11,690 nt of DNA from an uncultured Nocardioides sp. GTDB lineage: Bacteria > Actinomycetota > Actinomycetes > Propionibacteriales > Nocardioidaceae. The notes under the pieces were generated by a model that was not told the DNA's origin, did not search any database, and saw only the letters and a list, made by a program, of their open reading frames with translations. The DNA lies in the NCBI RefSeq assembly GCF_946885725.1, contig NZ_CAMPGZ010000133.1, positions 1-11,690 of the forward strand. Reading direction: 5' to 3'. The position numbers were made by a program, and so were the translations under genes. Each line of letters opens with the position of its first letter. The first letter of the stretch is position 1. Shown piece by piece: positions 1 through 8,002 of the stretch.

Positions 1-133
1 CTAGCTGCTCGTCACGGTCCGCCGAAACCCTCGGCTGCCGGTCGACGTCGGGATGACGGACGAAGACACCCGCAATCGACCGCGAAAGTGAGGAAGCGGT
101 ACGGCGTGCCCCGGGCGGTGCCAGACTTCGTCC

Positions 134-601
134 ATGGCGGGCGCGCCGTCGGAGGGTTCTCGGCCGCTCCACCGACTCGCGAACCCACCGTCGGTCACCT
201 CCGGCCGAGCACTCGTCGTCGCCATGCTGGTGCTGCTCACGTGCGACGTCATCGGCGGCTTCATCGCGCTGGCCTACGGCGCCGACGGCTGGAACGAGGC
301 GTGGGGCTTCGACACGCACTCGACCGTGCCGCTGCCAGTGGGGCTCGTGCAGCTCGGGCTGGCGTGGCTGGCCGCGCGCAACATACGACCGCCGGTCGGG
401 CTGGTCGCGGCCGGAGTGCTGGCTGTCTTCTGCCTGGCCAGCCTGGTGTTCGGCGCGTTCGACGGCGACCTCATCGGCAACATCGAGTCGACCGGCGTGC
501 TCTCGTGGCAGGTCGCCTGGGGCGTCGTCCTGCTGCTCGCGACGGGAGTCGTCGGCGTGCTCGCACTGCTCCGGACGAAGCAGCTCTACCGGCCCCGGTG
601 A
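134..601 (+). CDS. Small four-helix membrane protein, unrecognised
   Basis: A 155-residue protein I cannot assign to a family. It has a polar N-terminus of about 25 residues, then four hydrophobic segments at roughly residues 27-48, 67-83, 88-108 and 122-146, and a short basic tail ending in RPR, so it is probably an integral membrane protein with its C-terminus inside. Segments 1 and 2 are joined by a loop rich in Trp, Asp and His. No catalytic motif is visible. The ATG at 134 is the best in-frame start, but it has no clear Shine-Dalgarno; an internal ATG at codon 31 would remove the polar leader and is not excluded. The gene is convergent with the flagellar operon, ending 4 bp from the last minus-strand gene, so it is probably transcribed independently. 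The strand change suggests it lies outside the motility cluster. It is likely real because of the coherent hydrophobic pattern; function unknown. Confidence 0.6.
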   Translation: MAGAPSEGSRPLHRLANPPSVTSGRALVVAMLVLLTCDVIGGFIALAYGADGWNEAWGFDTHSTVPLPVGLVQLGLAWLAARNIRPPVGLVAAGVLAVFCLASLVFGAFDGDLIGNIESTGVLSWQVAWGVVLLLATGVVGVLALLRTKQLYRPR

Positions 602-605
602 CGGG

Positions 606-854
606 TCAGACGACCGGCAGCTGCTCGGTCGGCGCGTCGGCGTCCATGTCGGTCTGCTCGGTGACCGGCTTCGCCGGCGGCACCGGGCCGACGATCATCG
701 CCAGGAGCGCGAGGGCCATCCAGCAGATCACCACGCTGATCAGGTAGCGGGTCAGCGCGACCTCGGCGGGGGCGGTGCCCTGCAGCACGTTCCAGAGCGC
801 CGGGGAGCTGACGAGCGCAGCACCCACCAGGACCGGGGTGGAGAAGGGGCTCAC
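606..854 (-). CDS. Small membrane protein at the 3' end of the flagellar operon
   Basis: An 82-residue protein with no family I can name. It has a moderately hydrophobic N-terminal stretch (residues about 6-26), a clear transmembrane helix (about 35-58, preceded by TRYL and ending in VGPVPP) and an acidic, Pro-containing soluble tail of about 22 residues. The GTG start at 854 is chosen because a full AGGAGG (861-866) sits 6 nt upstream. This is one of the strongest ribosome binding sites in the window and good evidence that the gene is translated. It lies 50 bp after flhA on the same strand with no promoter-like element seen between, so it is probably co-transcribed with the export-gate genes. 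By position it could be an export-gate or membrane-assembly accessory, but that is inference. It ends 4 bp from a convergent gene, so transcription must stop in or near coding sequence. Confidence 0.7.
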   Translation of the reverse strand: MSPFSTPVLVGAALVSSPALWNVLQGTAPAEVALTRYLISVVICWMALALLAMIVGPVPPAKPVTEQTDMDADAPTEQLPVV

Positions 855-860
855 GTGGTT

Positions 861-866
861 CCTCCT
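861..866 (-). promoter_or_regulatory. Strong Shine-Dalgarno for the 82-residue membrane protein
   Basis: AGGAGG on the minus strand, 6 nt before the GTG at 854. It decides the start of the small gene after flhA and is stronger than the sites in front of flhA or fliQ. Confidence 0.75.
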
Positions 867-904
867 GCAGTCGTGGTTCGTACGTCGTACTCAGAAGCGT
901 TGGG

Positions 905-3001
<2,097 letters not shown>

Positions 3002-3024
3002 GGGACCTCATCGGTAGGAACGTC

Positions 3025-3071
3025 GGTGGTCGAAGTGCGCTCGACCACCCGTGACGCACCGTCCGTGGTGC
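3025..3071 (-). other. Two inverted repeats in the flhA leader
   Basis: A perfect 9-bp inverted repeat, GGTGGTCGA (3025-3033) and TCGACCACC (3041-3049), has a 7-nt loop. A weaker neighbour, GCACC (3056-3060) and GGTGC (3067-3071), has a 6-nt loop. In flhA mRNA the 9-bp hairpin would end about 15 nt before the GAGG ribosome binding site. There is no run of T after it on the minus strand, so it is not a canonical intrinsic terminator. It could be a leader attenuator or translational control hairpin, an RNA-stability element after flhB, or a protein operator. Confidence 0.6.
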
Positions 3072-3102
3072 AACTGCTCTGGCCGCCGTCCTGGCACGAG
3101 TG

Positions 3103-3131
3103 CTATCGGCAGGGCCGGCGCGGGACCTGAG
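3103..3131 (-). promoter_or_regulatory. Putative FliA/WhiG-type promoter for flhA
   Basis: On the minus strand CTCA (3131-3128), 17 nt, then GCCGATAG (3110-3103). The -10 half is close to the FliA/WhiG-family GCCGATAA box, and the CTCA-N15-17-GCCGA layout matches what I recall for actinobacterial flagellar promoters. The expected start near 3095-3098 gives a leader of about 95 nt for flhA. The -35 half begins 14 nt after the flhB stop; a small GGGG/CCCC hairpin (3131-3142) lies between. The same CTCAGG...GCCGATA arrangement occurs before fliM, which strengthens the call. Confidence 0.6.
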
Positions 3132-3144
3132 GGGTTTGCCCCGG

Positions 3145-4284
3145 TCAGGAGACGGCGGCCGGTGTACGGCGGCGGTGGCGCGGCACGTCCGGCAGCGAGG
3201 CCGTGTCTCGAGGCGTCGGGTAGCGACCCGCGGGGTGCCCGGCGGCCCTGCGGCTGAGCACGAACGCGAGCACCTGGGCGACCGCCTGGTAGAGCTCGGG
3301 CGGGATCTCCTGGCCGACCTCGCAGGCGCCGTACAACGCCCGCGCCAGCGGCACGTCCTCGACCATCGACACCCTGCTGTCCGATGCGACCTCGCGGATC
3401 TTGGCCGCAATCGCGCCGGCGCCCTTGGCGACCACGCGCGGCGTGCCCTTGGCCGGGTCGTAGCGCAGCGCGACCGCGACGTGGGTCGGGTTCACCAGCA
3501 CGACGTCGGCCTCGGGTACGTCGGCCATCATCCTGTTGCGCGCCGCGGCGAGCTGACGGGAGCGGAGCGCGCTCTTGATCAGCGGGTCGCCCTCGGAGTT
3601 CTTGTGCTCGTCGCGGATCTCCTTCTTGGACATCCGCACCTGCTTCATCGTGCGGCGGCGCGACATCGCGTAGTCCGCGGCGGCGGCCACCAGGCCGGCG
3701 GCGGCGACGTCGCGCATGAGCCCGGTGGCGGCCTCGGCGGCGATCTCCATCGCCACCGACAGCGGCACCAGGCCGCCGAGCATCGGCATCAGGTCCTGCA
3801 CCGCGCGGTAGACGAAGACACCGACGAGTGAGCTCTTGATCAGCATCTTCGCGCCCTCCCAGAGGGCGTGCGGACCGAACAGCCGCTTGGCGCCCTCGAG
3901 CGGGTTGAGCCGCGACCACTTCGGCTTCAGCGCCTTGGTCGCGAAGAACAGGCCGCCCTGCGCCACCGCGCCGATCACCGCGATCACCAGGATGAACGTG
4001 CCGAGCCCGGCCGACAGGATCAGGATCAGCTGGGAGGCGTCCCCCAGCAGGCTCAGCGCACGCTCTCCGCTCGGCCGGTCGATCGCGACGAGCGTCTCCC
4101 CCATCAGGTTGCGGATCTTGCCGATGCCCAGACCCACCAGCCAGTGCAGCGACATCGCGAGCGCCAGCACGCCCGCCCAGGCGCCGAGCTCCGGCGTCCG
4201 CGCGACCTGCCCCTCCTTGCGACTCTCCTTGAGCTTCTTCGGAGTGGGTTTCTCGGTCTTCTCCTCCGACCCCTTGCCGCTCAC
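3145..4284 (-). CDS. flhB: Flagellar export gate and substrate-specificity switch protein FlhB
   Basis: A 379-residue FlhB, the membrane protein that controls the switch of the export apparatus from rod/hook to filament substrates through self-cleavage. The N-terminus has the typical basic stretch GSEEKTEKPTPKKLKESRKE, then four membrane segments at about 35-55, 85-112, 145-168 and 185-205. The autocleavage motif NPTH is intact at residues 265-268, and the conserved basic linker RMSKKEIRDEHKNSEGDP precedes it. A basic, Arg-rich tail of about 30 residues follows the usual C-terminal domain. The start is the GTG at 4284, which overlaps the fliR stop by 4 bp (GTGA), implying translational coupling; longer versions of this frame merely run through fliR out of frame. 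Autocleavage between Asn265 and Pro266 is expected from the family, not seen here. Confidence 0.97.
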   Translation of the reverse strand: MSGKGSEEKTEKPTPKKLKESRKEGQVARTPELGAWAGVLALAMSLHWLVGLGIGKIRNLMGETLVAIDRPSGERALSLLGDASQLILILSAGLGTFILVIAVIGAVAQGGLFFATKALKPKWSRLNPLEGAKRLFGPHALWEGAKMLIKSSLVGVFVYRAVQDLMPMLGGLVPLSVAMEIAAEAATGLMRDVAAAGLVAAAADYAMSRRRTMKQVRMSKKEIRDEHKNSEGDPLIKSALRSRQLAAARNRMMADVPEADVVLVNPTHVAVALRYDPAKGTPRVVAKGAGAIAAKIREVASDSRVSMVEDVPLARALYGACEVGQEIPPELYQAVAQVLAFVLSRRAAGHPAGRYPTPRDTASLPDVPRHRRRTPAAVS

Positions 4285-5048
4285 GAGATCCCCAGGGCCT
4301 TGGTGGCATCGGAGATCGTCTCGACCAGCCGGGTGAGCGCGTCGGGCAGCACCGCGAACGACATGCCGACGACGAGCAGGGTGAGCCCGATCTTGGCCGG
4401 GAACATGATGCCGATCGCGTTGAGCTGCGGCGCGACCTTGGTGAGCAGGGCCAGACCGAGGTCGGCGACGAACAGTACGGCGATCAGCGGCAGCGCGATC
4501 TGCACGGCCGAGGTGAAGAAGACCCCGAACGCCGTGGTCACCACCTCGACGGCGTTGTCCGGCTGCCAGGTGCTGCCGACCGGGAGGTACTCGAAGGTCT
4601 TCAGCAGTCCGCCGATCACCAGCAGGTGCGCGTTGCTCGCGAACAGCAGCATCGTGGCGAGCATCGAGAAGAGCTTGCCGTGAATCGAGTTGAAGGTCTG
4701 GTTGAGCGGGTCGAACGCCGACGCGAGCGAGAAGCCACCGAAGGTGTCGATGAGGTCGCCGGCGGCCTGGACTGCGGCGAACAGCAGGAAGGTGACGAAG
4801 CCCATCGTCGCGCCGATCATCACCTCCTGGACCGCGACCACGATCAGCGTGCCGGCGTCGTTGGAGATCGGTGCGTCGTCGAGCAGCTGCGGCGCGACGG
4901 CGAGCGCGAGACCGAGGGCGAGCAGGGTCTTCGCCAGCACGGGTACGGCGCGCGTCGAGAACGGCGGAACGATGACCAGCCACGTGACAATGCGCAGCGA
5001 CGCCATCAGGTAGGTCAGCAGCGTGACGCCCTCGATCTGCAGCACCAT
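4281..5048 (-). CDS. fliR: Flagellar export gate protein FliR
   Basis: A 255-residue FliR, a core subunit of the FliP5-FliQ4-FliR1 export gate in the membrane at the base of the flagellum. The hydrophobic profile shows membrane segments across the chain, for example about 8-28, 38-54, 67-95, 128-150, 168-200 and 213-236. Family hallmarks are the FGGFSLASAFDPLNQ stretch (103-117, corresponding to the D-P-x-N/Q region of FliR/SctT) and VAPQLNA (205-211). The start is the ATG at 5048 with GGAG about 7 nt upstream. It begins 11 bp after fliQ and its stop overlaps the flhB start, so fliQ-fliR-flhB form a tightly coupled unit. Length is normal for the family. Confidence 0.96.
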   Translation of the reverse strand: MVLQIEGVTLLTYLMASLRIVTWLVIVPPFSTRAVPVLAKTLLALGLALAVAPQLLDDAPISNDAGTLIVVAVQEVMIGATMGFVTFLLFAAVQAAGDLIDTFGGFSLASAFDPLNQTFNSIHGKLFSMLATMLLFASNAHLLVIGGLLKTFEYLPVGSTWQPDNAVEVVTTAFGVFFTSAVQIALPLIAVLFVADLGLALLTKVAPQLNAIGIMFPAKIGLTLLVVGMSFAVLPDALTRLVETISDATKALGIS

Positions 5049-5059
5049 GGCAGGCTCCG

Positions 5060-5329
5060 TCAGCCGAGCAGGCTCGGGATGCGGGCGAACAGGTCCTGGG
5101 TGTACGAGATCAGCGTGTGCAGCATCCAGTTGCCGGAGACGAGGAGGGCCACGCCCACGCCGACGAGCTTCGGCACGAACGCGAGCGTGAACTCCTGGAT
5201 CTGCGTCATGGACTGGATCAGCGAGATCACGAACCCGATGACGAGGGCCGGGACGAGGATCGGCAGGCACAGCTTGAGCGCGACGACCATGGTCTGCAGC
5301 GCGATCTCGATGACAGCGGAGTCGGTCAT
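5060..5329 (-). CDS. fliQ: Flagellar export gate protein FliQ
   Basis: An 89-residue FliQ, matching the family length almost exactly. FliQ is a two-helix hairpin, present in several copies in the FliPQR export gate. Two long hydrophobic helices lie at about 13-37 and 50-72, separated by SMTQIQEFTLAFVPK, which is the conserved FliQ/SctS loop. The ATG at 5329 is chosen because the protein then starts MTDSAVIEIA, like other FliQ; a TTG at 5386 in the same frame would add 19 charged, non-conserved residues. The Shine-Dalgarno is weak (AGAGAG about 8 nt upstream). It follows fliP after an unusually large gap of 165 bp and precedes fliR by 11 bp. Confidence 0.96.
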   Translation of the reverse strand: MTDSAVIEIALQTMVVALKLCLPILVPALVIGFVISLIQSMTQIQEFTLAFVPKLVGVGVALLVSGNWMLHTLISYTQDLFARIPSLLG

Positions 5330-5494
5330 GGTCGGGTCTCTCTGTCCCCGGCCGTCGCGAGCGGCGTCCGGTGCGTGCGATGGCAAGGCGGAGGAGGGAG
5401 GCGGAGCGGGCTCCGTCGACTGACGGCAACGCAGCCAGCGTGCGTAACGGGCGTCGCGCAGCAGGCCATGGGGCAGAGTGACTCGACCACGTCT
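5330..5494 (-). other. 165-bp fliP-fliQ spacer
   Basis: This gap interrupts an otherwise compact export-gate gene string. I find no CTCA/GCCGA promoter element, no AT-rich -10 box and only a weak 5-bp inverted repeat (CCGTC/GACGG, about 5413-5426). A 47-codon frame (5469-5326) ends with its TGA overlapping the fliQ ATG, but it has no ribosome binding site and a noise-like composition. Function unknown. Confidence 0.4.
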
Positions 5495-6457
5495 CTAACC
5501 TCCGCCGTACGACTGGACGAGTGACTTGACGATCAGGCCCCAGCCGTCGACGAGGACGAACAGCAGGAGCTTGAACGGGAGCGACACCATGACCGGCGGC
5601 ATCATCATCATGCCGAGTGACATCAGTCCCGCGGAGACGACGATGTCGATCACCAGGAACGGGATGAAGATCATGAAGCCGATGATGAAAGCCTGCTTGA
5701 GCTCGCTCAGCACGAACGCCGGGATGAGCGTCGTCAGCTTGACGTCGTCGGGGTCCTCCGGCTTGTCCTCGCCGGCGACCTCGGTCAGCAGCGCGACCTC
5801 CTTGTCGCCGGCCTGGGTCAGCATGAAGTCCCGCAGCGGCTCGATGCCGTCGTCGAACGCGACCTTCTGCGACTTCGTCCCGTCGAGGTAGGGCTGCAGG
5901 CCCTCGTCGTTCATCTGGTTCAGGACCGGGCCCATGATGAAGATGCTCAGGAAGAGCGCGAGGCCGGCGAGCACCTGGTTGGGCGGGATCTGCTGAAGCC
6001 CCAAGGCGTTCCGGGTGAGCCCGAGCACCACCAGGATCTTGGTGAAGCTCGTGCAGGTCAGCAGGATCGCCGGGGCGAGCGACAGCAGCGTGAGGCCGAG
6101 GATCGTGACGATCGGCGTGCTCGGCTTCTTGGTGATGTCGTCGAGCTTGATCGTGACGTCGCCGGAGCCGTCGTCGGTTCCGGCGCTCGGTCCGCTCGGG
6201 CCGGACGGGCCATTGGGCGCAGTGCGGTCCCCTCGGGTGCCCTCCTGCACGGTGTCGCCACCGCCGGGTGACGGCGCTGGCAGACCCTCCTCGCCGGTGA
6301 CGGTGCCGGTGACGCCGGTACCGTCGGCGCCGGGAGCGGGTACGTCGGGGAGGTCGGCCGCCTGGGCCGGACCGCCGACGAGCAGCAGGGCCGCGACGAG
6401 GCAGGCCAGCACGGCCAGCGCGCGGAGGGTGCGGCGGGCGACCAGGCGGTCCGTCAT
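5495..6457 (-). CDS. fliP: Flagellar export gate protein FliP with a long N-terminal linker
   Basis: A 320-residue FliP, the pentameric core of the export gate. Residues 1-33 look like a cleavable signal peptide: basic n-region, hydrophobic core about 13-28, and cleavage after AQA. FliP is known to be processed in other bacteria. Residues about 34-105 are a low-complexity Gly/Pro/Ser/Asp-rich linker including a GPSGPSGPS run, longer than usual. The core begins at about 112: TILGLTLLSLAPAILLTCTS (118-137), then FTKILVVLGLTRNALG, QIPPNQVL (156-163), and the C-terminal MMMMPPVMVSLPFKLLLF (283-300) with DGWGL. All these are FliP/SctR family features. The ATG at 6457 overlaps the fliO stop (ATGA), suggesting coupled translation. 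The export-gate assignment is certain; the role of the linker is not known. Confidence 0.97.
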   Translation of the reverse strand: MTDRLVARRTLRALAVLACLVAALLLVGGPAQAADLPDVPAPGADGTGVTGTVTGEEGLPAPSPGGGDTVQEGTRGDRTAPNGPSGPSGPSAGTDDGSGDVTIKLDDITKKPSTPIVTILGLTLLSLAPAILLTCTSFTKILVVLGLTRNALGLQQIPPNQVLAGLALFLSIFIMGPVLNQMNDEGLQPYLDGTKSQKVAFDDGIEPLRDFMLTQAGDKEVALLTEVAGEDKPEDPDDVKLTTLIPAFVLSELKQAFIIGFMIFIPFLVIDIVVSAGLMSLGMMMMPPVMVSLPFKLLLFVLVDGWGLIVKSLVQSYGGG

Positions 6458-7218
6458 GAGCGGCCTTGGGAAGCGACCGGGCGGGCGCTCCGCGACGACA
6501 GCGCGGCCCAGGCGCTCTTCCAGGTGCCGGGTGCGAGCACCGAGCCGGCCAGCGGCGACGAGTCAGGCGCCGGCGCGACCTGGGTGGCCACGTGCGTGGC
6601 CGGCCGGACGGCGGCGAGCTCCGCCTCGGCGGCGACGACGAGCGCGGCCGGCAGCGCGGCGACGAGCCGGTCGGGAAGGGTGGCCGGGGGGGTTGGGGCC
6701 GGAGCCGGGGCGACCGGTCGCACCGGCGGCTGCTCCGCCTGCGCGGCGGCGAGCACGGTCGCGAAGTCCGGAAGGGGAGCAGCGGGGACGGCGGGCGCCT
6801 CCGTCTCAACGAGCTCGCGGTCGGGGCTGGTCACGGGGACGCCGGCGCGGCGCTTGCCGCCGGTCGACCGCATGGCAGGCCGCAGGCGCAGCGGTCGGGC
6901 GGCCAGCGGCGTACGAGCGGCGCGGCGGCCGGGAGCGGTGCTCGCGACGGCCTGGGCGGCGGGGGCGGTCTCGGCGACCTCGGCCGGGTCGAGCTCGGTG
7001 AGCAGCGCGACACCGCCGTCGCTGACGCCGACGACGAGCACGCGGCTGCCGACCTCGACGACGGCGACGCTCGAGGAGCGGCTCAGTGACTGGCGCGAGC
7101 GCACCTTCATGAGCGAGCGGGAGCCGCCCATGCGCTTGGAGCCGGTCCGGGCGATGGCCCAGAACAGCCCCAGCACGATGCCCAGGGACAGGCCCAGGCG
7201 CAGGACGAGCTCGATCAT
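6454..7218 (-). CDS. fliO: Flagellar biosynthesis protein FliO, extended
   Basis: A 254-residue FliO-like protein, about twice the length of the enterobacterial form. FliO is a bitopic membrane protein that helps assemble the FliP ring. A single transmembrane helix lies at about 3-23, followed by a basic segment (SKRMGGSRSLMKVRSRQ) and the small FliO domain at about 44-77 (SLSRSSSVAVVEVGSRVLVV, then GGVALLTELD). Residues about 80-220 are Ala/Pro-rich and low in predicted structure; a Trp-containing patch (GTWKSAWAAL, about 231-240) near the end may be a conserved tail element. Identification rests on the helix plus FliO domain and on the position directly before fliP, with which it shares an ATGA overlap. 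The ATG at 7218 has a modest AGGGGAA upstream. Confidence 0.88.
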   Translation of the reverse strand: MIELVLRLGLSLGIVLGLFWAIARTGSKRMGGSRSLMKVRSRQSLSRSSSVAVVEVGSRVLVVGVSDGGVALLTELDPAEVAETAPAAQAVASTAPGRRAARTPLAARPLRLRPAMRSTGGKRRAGVPVTSPDRELVETEAPAVPAAPLPDFATVLAAAQAEQPPVRPVAPAPAPTPPATLPDRLVAALPAALVVAAEAELAAVRPATHVATQVAPAPDSSPLAGSVLAPGTWKSAWAALSSRSARPVASQGRS

Positions 7219-7259
7219 GGTGGTGGTGGATTCCCCTGGGAGTCAGGCTGCTCGGCGGG

Positions 7260-7988
7260 TCAGGCGGTGGGCGACTGAGCGACGATCTCGGTCACGCGGA
7301 GCGCGAAGTTCTCGTCGAGGACGACGACCTCGCCGCGGGCGATGAGCCGGCCGTTGACCAGCAGGTCGGCGGGGCTGCCGGCGGCGCGGTCGAGCTCGAC
7401 GACGTCGCCGGGGGTGAGCGCGAGCAGGTCGCGGACGGAGAGCCGGGTGCGGCCGAGCTCGACGGTGACCTCCATGGCGACCCCGTGCAGCAGCTCGACG
7501 CCGCGGCCGGACGGGCCGACCTGGTCGAGGCCGCGCACGGTCGGAGCGGCGGTCGACGTACGGGCGACGACGACGGCGGTGGGGACACCGCCGGCGTGCA
7601 GCGGCACGGCGACGGCGTCGGCGGTCAGCAGCGCGGCGACCTCGCCCGCGTCGAGCGAGCGACCGGCGCCGGCGGCGCAGCCGAGCGCGGCCGCGGCGGC
7701 GTCGAGGGCGGGCTGGAGGGCGGCACCGAGGTCGAGGGCGCCACCGGGCGCCGTGGCGAGAGCCTGGACCAGGTCGGCGCCGACGAGTACGGCGACGGAG
7801 GCGTCCGAGCCGCCGGCGTTGAGCGCGGCGACGGCGCCCGCGGACCACGCGGCGGCGTCCACGTCGGCGGCGGGCCGGGCGACGTCGAGCGCCAGCGGGG
7901 CGCCGGCCGGCACCAGGGCCAGGGCGGCCTCGGCGGCGGCGACGACCCGGTCGGCGGTGCCGGGGTGCAGCTCGGAGGTGGTGGTCAT
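7260..7988 (-). CDS. fliN: Flagellar motor switch protein FliN with N-terminal extension
   Basis: A 242-residue FliN/FliY-type protein of the rotor C-ring. The C-terminal SpoA domain is clear at about 166-236 (LLHGVAMEVTVELGRTRLSV, then PGDVVELDR, VNGRLIARGEVVVLDENFAL, RVTEIV). The preceding ~160 residues are Ala/Gly-rich and not typical of short FliN (about 100-140 residues). Their pattern (LQPALDAAAAALG..., VAVPLHAGGVPTAVVVART at 127-143) loosely resembles the CheC-like middle domain of FliM/FliY, without an obvious E-x-x-N phosphatase motif. The start is the ATG at 7988 because AGGAG lies 5 nt upstream; a GTG at 8006 would overlap the fliM stop but lacks as good a site. It follows fliM by 14 bp and precedes fliO by 41 bp. 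Confidence 0.92.
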   Translation of the reverse strand: MTTTSELHPGTADRVVAAAEAALALVPAGAPLALDVARPAADVDAAAWSAGAVAALNAGGSDASVAVLVGADLVQALATAPGGALDLGAALQPALDAAAAALGCAAGAGRSLDAGEVAALLTADAVAVPLHAGGVPTAVVVARTSTAAPTVRGLDQVGPSGRGVELLHGVAMEVTVELGRTRLSVRDLLALTPGDVVELDRAAGSPADLLVNGRLIARGEVVVLDENFALRVTEIVAQSPTA

Positions 7989-7993
7989 CGGGG

Positions 7994-7998
7994 CTCCT
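7994..7998 (-). promoter_or_regulatory. Shine-Dalgarno that decides the fliN start
   Basis: AGGAG on the minus strand, 5 nt before the ATG at 7988. It favours this start over the in-frame GTG at 8006, which would lengthen FliN by six residues and place this motif inside the coding sequence. Confidence 0.65.
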
Positions 7999-8002
7999 GC
8001 AG

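Noticed and set aside
21..27. GCCGAAA on the plus strand upstream of the four-helix protein
   Set aside because: No CTCA at the right distance (CTAG at best, at the window edge) and it lies over 100 nt from the start codon.
611..631. CGACCG/CGGTCG inverted repeat as an operon terminator
   Set aside because: Stem of only 6 bp, no T-run on either strand, and it lies within the coding end of the 82-residue gene.
5326..5469. 47-codon minus-strand frame ending on the fliQ start
   Set aside because: No Shine-Dalgarno, Cys/Pro/Arg-rich noise-like composition and no helix; the stop overlap with fliQ alone is not enough to call a gene.
7251..7279. CTCA...GCCGAG on the minus strand between fliN and fliO
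   Set aside because: Spacing is 19 nt and the -10 half is GCCGAG, outside the pattern shared by the fliM and flhA elements.
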